DNA of 10,940 bases from Oceanospirillales bacterium. Its GTDB lineage: Bacteria; Pseudomonadota; Gammaproteobacteria; Xanthomonadales; SZUA-36. The notes under the pieces were generated by a model that saw only the letters and a program-made list of their open reading frames with translations, did not search any database and had not been told where the DNA came from. Where the stretch lies: the NCBI GenBank assembly GCA_003232965.1, contig QIKG01000105.1:1-10940 (forward strand), given 5' to 3'. The translations under genes were made by a program, and so were the position numbers. Shown here piece by piece: positions 6,413 through 10,940 of the stretch. Numbering within the stretch: position 1 is the first letter of the stretch; the number at the start of each line of letters is the position of its first letter.

Positions 6413-7744
6413 CTATCTCCTTCTTGGGATGGTAAATAAGGGTTTCTTATGAACCCTTGTGAAAAAAACATAAAATGTGGATATAAAATTTTCTTGTACA
6501 CTTGACTGAATCATTCGCGGGTCCTGACAACGCACCTTTGCGATTGCTGCATCAGCGCTCAGACCAGATACAATTAAATAACAAGCAAGTAATGTACCTG
6601 TTCGCCCAAGCCCAGCTCGGCAATGGACTGCTATCGTATTGCCATTACTTATCAGTTTAGTCATTTTCAGAGTCATTTCAACAGTCTCATCAATTTTTGG
6701 TGCCTGCATATCTACAATGGGCATTCGCAGTAATTGGATACCGTGTTGAGCAATAGTTTCAGCTGGATAATGATCACCTACTTCAAGTGAAACTAGAAAA
6801 TTAACATTAACTTTATTGAGCGCCATCAAATCTTCATCAAGATCTCGACTTAAGCCTGGCCGTGGAGTGGATGCCAGTTTCCCACGCAGCAACCACCGAA
6901 AACCACTTGGACCGAAGGGAATCAGTTTAGGTTTTCTAAATGGCAAGGTGACCGGCACATACTTCTGTAAATAATCTAGGTCAAGATATTCAGCTGGTGT
7001 ATCAGGCGCAGGCACCGAACAAGTGCCTGTGCGAACAAAATCTTTTCCAGCTTCCGATTCTGCGGATTCTAAAAATAACTCTGTAGTCTTGTATTCCTGA
7101 AAACAACCACCCGCAAGAAGTGCAATATTGCCACCAAGTTGGCGAGCCTGGTTTTGATTATGAAGAATAACAAGGACTGCATGTTTTCTAGATATACGAC
7201 TGATTACGGCAAGAACTTCTGAAGCCTGCTCATTATCCAGATCTGCAGTCGGTTCATCTACCATTAATAGCGGAGGTGAATTTACGAAAGCGCTCATAAT
7301 TGAGATTATTCGCTGTGTTACCAATCCTAGCTCCGTTACTTGTTTGTTCAGTAAGTCTTTGATGTATGAAACACCATACTGATCGAACATACGGCAAACG
7401 AGCGCACACTGTTGTTGCCGATCCAATGTGTTTCGTCCCTCAAGCTTATGGACAATATTATCCAGCACCGTTGATATCATCAATTTTGATTTTTGTTGCA
7501 CTAAAACTGGACGGTCAAGGGTTCCTAAAACCTCGCCCAAATAGTGAACATCACCCGTCGAGGAAAAGTAAGAAGAAGCATCGTTGTGCCCCGAAAGTGA
7601 TCTTAGAAGTGTCGATTTTCCTGTACCGCAAGGACCCATTATTATGGTAACACCCTGATCATCCAAATCAAGGTTAAGGCCAGCAAGAACCTGACTTTTC
7701 CCGAAGGCTACACTGTAATCTCGTATTGAAAGAATCGTATCCAT
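6413..7744 (-). CDS. ABC-type ATPase fused to a CDC14-like dual-specificity phosphatase
   Basis: This is a 443-aa fusion. Residues 1-225 are an ABC nucleotide-binding domain with Walker A GPCGTGKST (37-45), Q-loop Q83/Q84, Walker B LLMVDEP (159-165), D-loop ADLD (167-170) and switch His H195. The LSGGQ signature is replaced by ELGLVTQR (138-145). No membrane segments are seen and no permease is nearby, so transport is unlikely. Residues about 255-430 contain a Cys-based phosphatase with HCRAGLGRTG (374-383), nucleophile C375, arginine R381 and likely general acid D345. The sequence around the active site is close to CDC14/PTPDC1 phosphatases (HCKAGLGRTGT plus the downstream R-C/R-P segment). 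ATG 7744 is 1 nt after the GTPase stop with AAAGGA upstream; the end is 4 nt before the next gene. Removal of phosphate from a phosphoprotein under ATP control is inferred. The substrate is unknown. Confidence 0.9.
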   Translation of the reverse strand: MDTILSIRDYSVAFGKSQVLAGLNLDLDDQGVTIIMGPCGTGKSTLLRSLSGHNDASSYFSSTGDVHYLGEVLGTLDRPVLVQQKSKLMISTVLDNIVHKLEGRNTLDRQQQCALVCRMFDQYGVSYIKDLLNKQVTELGLVTQRIISIMSAFVNSPPLLMVDEPTADLDNEQASEVLAVISRISRKHAVLVILHNQNQARQLGGNIALLAGGCFQEYKTTELFLESAESEAGKDFVRTGTCSVPAPDTPAEYLDLDYLQKYVPVTLPFRKPKLIPFGPSGFRWLLRGKLASTPRPGLSRDLDEDLMALNKVNVNFLVSLEVGDHYPAETIAQHGIQLLRMPIVDMQAPKIDETVEMTLKMTKLISNGNTIAVHCRAGLGRTGTLLACYLIVSGLSADAAIAKVRCQDPRMIQSSVQENFISTFYVFFTRVHKKPLFTIPRRR

Positions 7745-7745
7745 A

Positions 7746-8297
7746 TCAGTCCTTTGATAGCACCGAGGGATCTAAACGATAAATTAGTGTTTTTATCAAC
7801 GTCCGTACCATATCAGCATTTCTGGCATCGCAAGTGTAAACAGGGATGATACTATCATGTGTTTTTTTAAGAAACTCTCGATAATCAGATAAATTAGGAG
7901 TATCACTCACATCGGTAAATGTAACGCCGACAACAATACCGCGAGTTTGCAAATGCGAGGCAAATGCTGTGAGATAAGTATCCAGCTCATCTAGTGGGTT
8001 CTCAGTGGTATTGTTTATCAAAATAATAGCACCTAGTGCACCCTCACCAAGAATTTCCCACATGAACTCAAAGCGCTTTTGCCCAGGGGCACCATAGAGC
8101 TGAACAGAAGTCGTTTCATCGAGGTTCAGGCGGCCATAGTCCATACCTACTGTTGTTTTTCCATTCAGCCCCTTGCTTTTATCGGTTGTCATTTCTTCTG
8201 TCTGAAATATCTCAATATCACTAACAGCCTGAATTGATGTGCTTTTGCCAGCACCAACAGAGCCTGCAAAAACTATCTTCAGCTGTGGAGAAACCAC
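7746..8297 (-). CDS. MglA-like small Ras-superfamily GTPase
   Basis: The 183-aa product is a cytoplasmic P-loop GTPase. G1 is GSVGAGKST (12-20). A switch I threonine is likely in GKTTVGMDYG (T48/T49). G3 is LYGAPGQKRF (67-76), where the usual Asp of DxxG is missing but PGQ is kept, as in MglA (YTVPGQ). The G4 position reads TFTD (126-129) instead of NKxD, keeping the Asp that contacts guanine. G5 is probably CDAR (156-159). Such GTPases (COG2229-type) are often paired with Roadblock proteins and act as nucleotide-controlled switches for localisation. The start is GTG at 8297, immediately after the upstream TAA (8300-8298), with zero spacing, so coupled translation is expected; the Shine-Dalgarno sequence is poor. 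It ends 1 nt before the ATPase-phosphatase gene. The partner is probably the Roadblock protein(s) of the cluster. Confidence 0.9.
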   Translation of the reverse strand: MVSPQLKIVFAGSVGAGKSTSIQAVSDIEIFQTEEMTTDKSKGLNGKTTVGMDYGRLNLDETTSVQLYGAPGQKRFEFMWEILGEGALGAIILINNTTENPLDELDTYLTAFASHLQTRGIVVGVTFTDVSDTPNLSDYREFLKKTHDSIIPVYTCDARNADMVRTLIKTLIYRLDPSVLSKD

Positions 8298-9515
8298 TTA
8301 TCCGGTGTGCCTAAGCTTGGTTAATATTTTTCCGAATATTTTTTTCATGCCTGCATTTTTATTTGGTTTTTCTAAAGGCAAGTCATCTTTGCCATCATTC
8401 TTGTCGGCATCTAGAAAACCACATAGGTAACAGCTGGTCACGAAGGCGGCTAACACTTTGACCGAGAGGTCAAATCGTTTCGCTAAATCATTTACTGATG
8501 CTGGCTGAGCTGCCCAATAGCTTGCCACAGGCAAGAACTCAGAGGCTGAATTATGTTGCGTAAAATTCGGCCATGTATTCAAGATAAACTTTCGATCCCT
8601 AGGCAGTCCATCTGGAAGTGCCTGCCCTCCGACAAGTGGTATAATCAACCATAATAGATCTTCAATTGAAAGTGATAGTTTTTCTTTTAAAACAAGTTTT
8701 CCATGCTCACTTTCTGATATGACACGCTTTGGAATTTCATTCATCGGCATGACAGTTAAGTGGGGTAAAAGTCTTCTATTTACATTGGCTTTGATAGTTT
8801 TGCGCCTCTCATCAACCAAAAGCCACATATCTCGCCACTCAAAAAGCTGGACATCTGATGAATTCTTTCCAGCAATCACATCTGCCAGATATCCTACGAT
8901 ATAGCTAGATGGTTCAAAGTGAGCTCTCTTATTAATAATTTGAACAACATTGTCCGGTTTGATTTTGCGTAACCTGCTTGCTTTACCAGCCCGGCTTTTT
9001 GATGCGGGCTTATCTGCTACCCGTTTTACTTTAGTATCTTTCTTAACCTGCTTAACAACATCCGCAGCTGTTTGTATAACCGCCTCCTCTAGTACATGCA
9101 TCTTTTGTGCTTCGCTGATCTTACCGGAGGCCTCCTTGCCGGTGCTTTCAGCTGCCTTTTCTTTGATCAATTCAGCAGTGTTTCCCTCAGGCTGCATGAT
9201 ATTTTTAACAGACAAATTACCTGCTACTTCGAGGATTAAATTTAACAAAGCCGTATATTTTACTGGTTTTTCAATAACCAACTTCTCACCGGGCAATGCT
9301 CTAGATGAAATAAGTATCGTTGGAAATATCAGCTTAGAGTGAATTTTTCGCCAAGCATCTACAGAATAAGAGTCCACAAAAAGCACGCCTACATCAGCTT
9401 CAGCTTCTGAGCATAGGCAACAAACATCATTAGCACGATTTGCTAGTGCGATTTCTATAGAGCGCATTTCCGCCCTATCTTTGCTTATTAGACAAACATT
9501 AACTTTCGTTTTCAT
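8298..9515 (-). CDS. Receiver-like multidomain protein of unknown function, first gene of the GTPase cluster
   Basis: I chose ATG 9515 (405 aa); a TTG at 9521 in frame is an alternative. Residues about 1-100 resemble a CheY-like receiver: strand VNVCLISKD, then VGVLFVDS with candidate phospho-Asp D48, ISS (S69/S70) and EKP with K83. It lacks the full N-terminal acidic pair and is short, so it may be non-canonical. Residues about 110-190 form an Ala/Lys-rich, probably disordered linker. Residues about 200-365 are a conserved-looking C-terminal region (YIVGYLADVIAGKNSSDVQL, then a segment with FEWRDMWLLVDERR) ending in a possible winged-helix unit (YWAAQPASVNDLAKRFDLSV). I do not recognise it as a named domain. 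The last 40 residues are basic and may be a tail. By position it could be the input or scaffold for the GTPase, like RomR for MglA, but that is inference. Confidence 0.78.
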   Translation of the reverse strand: MKTKVNVCLISKDRAEMRSIEIALANRANDVCCLCSEAEADVGVLFVDSYSVDAWRKIHSKLIFPTILISSRALPGEKLVIEKPVKYTALLNLILEVAGNLSVKNIMQPEGNTAELIKEKAAESTGKEASGKISEAQKMHVLEEAVIQTAADVVKQVKKDTKVKRVADKPASKSRAGKASRLRKIKPDNVVQIINKRAHFEPSSYIVGYLADVIAGKNSSDVQLFEWRDMWLLVDERRKTIKANVNRRLLPHLTVMPMNEIPKRVISESEHGKLVLKEKLSLSIEDLLWLIIPLVGGQALPDGLPRDRKFILNTWPNFTQHNSASEFLPVASYWAAQPASVNDLAKRFDLSVKVLAAFVTSCYLCGFLDADKNDGKDDLPLEKPNKNAGMKKIFGKILTKLRHTG

Positions 9516-9598
9516 TTTCAACTTGACCCCATATCAGAAAATATGGAACATCCCTATCCACAGCTCATATGTTAATCCTTTAACTAGAGCAAAGCACT

Positions 9599-9607
9599 TT
9601 TATAGCA
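9599..9607 (-). promoter_or_regulatory. Possible extended -10 promoter of the GTPase cluster
   Basis: The - strand reads TGC TATAAA (9607-9599), an extended -10 element, about 80 nt before the start of the receiver-like gene. No good -35 box lies 17 bp upstream. It is the best candidate in this AT-rich stretch. Confidence 0.35.
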
Positions 9608-9759
9608 TACTTAGAATACTGAAACCGTATTACAACTTAGTTGATGATTTCTTTATCTTTTGTATATTTGATTTTTTGTGCCCTTTTACTAGATGCTAGC
9701 ATAACAGTGATATTAACTCATGTATAGCCTTAGCCTTGTCCAATATGAAATGAGCCTAA

Positions 9760-9957
9760 AATAGTCAAATTGTTCGTGCTCATCAGCTGTTTAATGATCA
9801 AGCCTATGAGAACCTATTGGCAATCTCTGTTTCTCATCTCTACAAGCTCAGAAATTCCAAGCATTACAAACAGCACCGCCGTACCTTCACAAAAACACAA
9901 TCACGGCAGGTGCTTATTGGCGAAAGAAGAAAGCCCCCGCCTGTGCTCATGGCTTAA
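9760..9957 (+). pseudogene. Internal fragment of an integrase-type (rve/DDE) transposase
   Basis: In + frame 9760-9957 the codons give NSQIVRAHQLFNDQAYENLL, AISVSHLYKLRNSKHYKQHR and RTFTKTQSRQVLIGERRKP, ending at TAA. From memory this matches the segment just before the catalytic core of integrase/transposases of the type 'R..H......Y..L..ISVSHLYNLR.S..Y...R..F.KT.....IGERRKP'. The usual continuation (G-x-P-G-x-x-R-x-D-T-V-H-Q-G with the first catalytic Asp) is lost after KP. An in-frame TAA at 9757-9759 closes the upstream side, so only about 60 residues survive and it cannot be active. It lies in the 620-bp region between two divergent genes. The remainder of that region (9516-9759, 9958-10135) is AT-rich without an intact gene. 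Confidence 0.65.
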
Positions 9958-9960
9958 ATC

Positions 9961-9969
9961 TGGTACAAT
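9961..9969 (+). promoter_or_regulatory. Possible extended -10 promoter upstream of ompW
   Basis: TGG TACAAT (9961-9969) is an extended -10 element on the + strand without a good -35. It would give a leader of about 160 nt before the OmpW ATG. Other AT-rich -10-like words near 10015-10025 are equally possible. Confidence 0.3.
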
Positions 9970-10048
9970 GCGTTCGCGATTTATGGTCTATAGCTTATTT
10001 GTGTGTGTTTTACCTTATATATTATTGAAATTATTGATATTTTTGAGA

Positions 10049-10074
10049 AAACCACCAAACCAAACCACCAAACC
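10049..10074. repeat. Perfect 13-bp tandem repeat in the ompW leader
   Basis: AAACCACCAAACC occurs twice in direct succession (10049-10061, 10062-10074), 62 bp before the ompW start. It is purine/cytosine-only on this strand and non-coding. Confidence 0.9.
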
Positions 10075-10135
10075 TATAGCAACCGTATCTCAAGAAAGCA
10101 CACTTATCATCCGAATCTATAAGGGAAGTATTATT

Positions 10136-10732
10136 ATGAAATTCACTAAAACATTACTTGCTAGCAGTTTATTGTTAGCTTCCGGACTTGCGACAGCCGA
10201 AACGGACTGGATCGTTCGCGCAGGCTTTTCCGTGATTGCCCCGGACTCCAATAACCACCCTGTTGTTTCCGTTGAGGATGCGACATCATTTTCCTTCACA
10301 TTGGGTAAAATGATGACAAAAAATATCGAACTGGAAGTACTGGCGGCTTGGCCATTTGATCATGATATTACATTAGCTGATGGTGGAGCTACAGTTGGCT
10401 CTGCCAAGCACTTACCACCTACAGTTAGCCTAAATTACCACTTTATGCCTGAGGCCACTTTCGACCCATACATAGGTCTAGGCATTAACTACACTTTTTT
10501 CTGGGATGAAAGCACCAGAGGCGCGCTAGATGGTACACGCTTAAGCCTTAGTAATTCATTTGGTTTCGCGCTACAGGCGGGTGCAGATTTCAATTTATCG
10601 AATAACTGGTTGATTAATGCAAGTGTTCGTTACATTGACATTTCTACCAGAGCGACATTAGATGGCGTTTCATTGGGGAATGTGAATATTGACCCAATTG
10701 TGTACAGCCTGAATTTTGGTAAACGCTTCTAA
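10136..10732 (+). CDS. ompW: OmpW-family outer-membrane beta-barrel protein
   Basis: I chose ATG 10136 because AAGGGAAG lies about 8 nt upstream and a signal peptide follows (MKFTKTLLASSLLLASGLATA, cleaved before E22). The 198-aa precursor has the OmpW pattern: an N-terminal WIVRAGFSVIAPDSN strand, ELEVLAAWPFDHDI, LPPTVSLNYHF near the middle, FDPYIGLGINYTFF, GFALQAGADFNLSNNWLINA and a last strand ending in Phe (SLNFGKRF), the signal for BAM-dependent insertion. It is an eight-stranded barrel in the outer membrane. OmpW proteins are thought to pass small hydrophobic or cationic compounds and are linked to stress and anaerobic responses. The open frame extends upstream to 9770, but that part is not coding. 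A strong terminator follows 20 bp downstream, so it is monocistronic. Confidence 0.93.
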   Translation: MKFTKTLLASSLLLASGLATAETDWIVRAGFSVIAPDSNNHPVVSVEDATSFSFTLGKMMTKNIELEVLAAWPFDHDITLADGGATVGSAKHLPPTVSLNYHFMPEATFDPYIGLGINYTFFWDESTRGALDGTRLSLSNSFGFALQAGADFNLSNNWLINASVRYIDISTRATLDGVSLGNVNIDPIVYSLNFGKRF

Positions 10733-10752
10733 GCTCGAACAACTGTAATATA

Positions 10753-10786
10753 GCCCCGTAAATCGACCGATTTACGGGGCTTTTTT
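10753..10786 (+). terminator. Intrinsic terminator of ompW
   Basis: Near-perfect GC-rich inverted repeat (10753-10764 and 10769-10780, 4-base loop) followed by six T residues (10781-10786). The stop codon of the convergent gene overlaps the end of the T tract. Confidence 0.95.
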
Positions 10787-10940
10787 ATGCCTGAACTCCC
10801 GCTTGTACGGGAGTCGCTAAGCCGGGAAACAAGCGTACGGATTTAAGTTGTTGCTCTTCTATTTTCGCCATACCCATTAAATAGCTGCGACCTTCTTTAT
10901 CCACGGTATAGATGCGCCACAAGTCCGCATTAGTGACATT
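10785..10940 (-). CDS. 3' end of an unrecognised convergent gene (partial)
   Basis: The - strand is open from the window edge to TAA (10787-10785), giving 51 residues. They include a well-formed stretch, LWRIYTVDKEGRSYLMGMAK, then IEEQQLKSVRLFPGLATPVQ and a short Ala/Gln tail. Codon use looks like a real gene and the stop lies right against the ompW terminator, as is usual for convergent genes. I do not recognise the family: a beta-hairpin followed by a helix is suggested, nothing more. A small stem (10795-10814) lies inside its final codons. Confidence 0.6.
   Translation of the reverse strand, partial: NVTNADLWRIYTVDKEGRSYLMGMAKIEEQQLKSVRLFPGLATPVQAGVQA

Noticed and set aside
6409..6501. 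31-residue N-terminal extension of the 135-aa protein
   Set aside because: It overlaps the end of the ATPase-phosphatase gene, and AAGGAG sits just before ATG 6408.
7366..7650. 94-codon + strand ORF opposite the ATPase domain
   Set aside because: Fully inside a conserved coding region on the other strand; the sequence has no protein-like features.
8950..9342. 130-codon + strand ORF with hydrophobic stretches
   Set aside because: Antisense to the Ala/Lys-rich linker of the receiver-like gene, which naturally produces a long open hydrophobic-looking frame.
9516..9521. TTG start for the receiver-like gene
   Set aside because: The ATG two codons later is a more usual start. Spacing to GGGG slightly favours TTG, so this is not settled.
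10035..10048. FNR-like half site TTGAT near the ompW promoter
   Set aside because: The second half (ATCAA) is missing. OmpW is FNR-controlled in E. coli, but this is too weak to call here.
9770..10135. Upstream 122-codon extension of the OmpW reading frame
   Set aside because: The signal peptide and a good ribosome binding site mark ATG 10136. The extension crosses the transposase fragment, which is coded in another frame.
10795..10814. 7-bp hairpin in the convergent gene's last codons
   Set aside because: Short stem inside coding sequence without a T tract on either strand, so not a terminator.
1..10940. CRISPR arrays, tRNA or rRNA genes
   Set aside because: No regularly spaced repeats and no cloverleaf or rRNA-like sequence was seen on either strand.

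Overview
The window looks like a piece of a gammaproteobacterial chromosome. The evidence is the rpsO-pnp pair, an OmpW-type outer-membrane barrel and proteobacterial-style intrinsic terminators. Genus and order cannot be fixed from the sequence alone. The rpsO-pnp block looks richer in G+C than the 3.1-10.1 kb block, which reads as an AT-richer accessory region; this is a visual impression, not a calculation.

Layout. Bases 1-105 are the last 34 codons of a + strand gene resembling a YugP-type membrane zinc peptidase. Bases 211-2823 hold rpsO and pnp on the - strand with a terminator after each. pnp is interrupted by an exact 10-bp tandem duplication (1641-1660) that shifts the frame, leaving two overlapping ORFs. 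Bases 3061-4641 (-) encode an unusual four-part protein: [2Fe-2S] ferredoxin, FAD/NAD reductase, truncated haemoglobin, and a C-terminal Cys-rich ribbon. A 3' fragment of an IS1595-like transposase follows at 4684-4809 (-).

Bases 4903-9515 (-) form a tight six-gene cluster. In transcription order it encodes a receiver-like multidomain protein, an MglA-like small GTPase, a fusion of an ABC-type ATPase with a CDC14-like Cys phosphatase, two paralogous small proteins (135 and 197 aa) and a Roadblock/LC7 protein. The first four genes are separated by 0-4 nt. GTPase plus Roadblock plus receiver is the logic of bacterial polarity and motility switches (MglA/MglB/RomR type). The ATPase-phosphatase fusion is not part of any such switch I know, so this cluster is the best candidate for an undescribed system.

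Bases 9516-10135 carry no intact gene. They hold a + strand fragment of an integrase-type (rve/DDE) transposase (9760-9957), possible promoters and a 13-bp tandem repeat. Bases 10136-10732 (+) are an OmpW-family porin with signal peptide and a strong terminator. Bases 10785-10940 are the 3' end of an unrecognised convergent - strand gene.

The GTPase cluster lies between two transposase remnants, and truB, the usual neighbour upstream of rpsO, is not there. This suggests that the block was inserted or reshuffled beside the housekeeping rpsO-pnp pair. Whether the ferredoxin-globin protein belongs functionally to the GTPase cluster is unknown: they share strand but are separated by the IS1595-like fragment.
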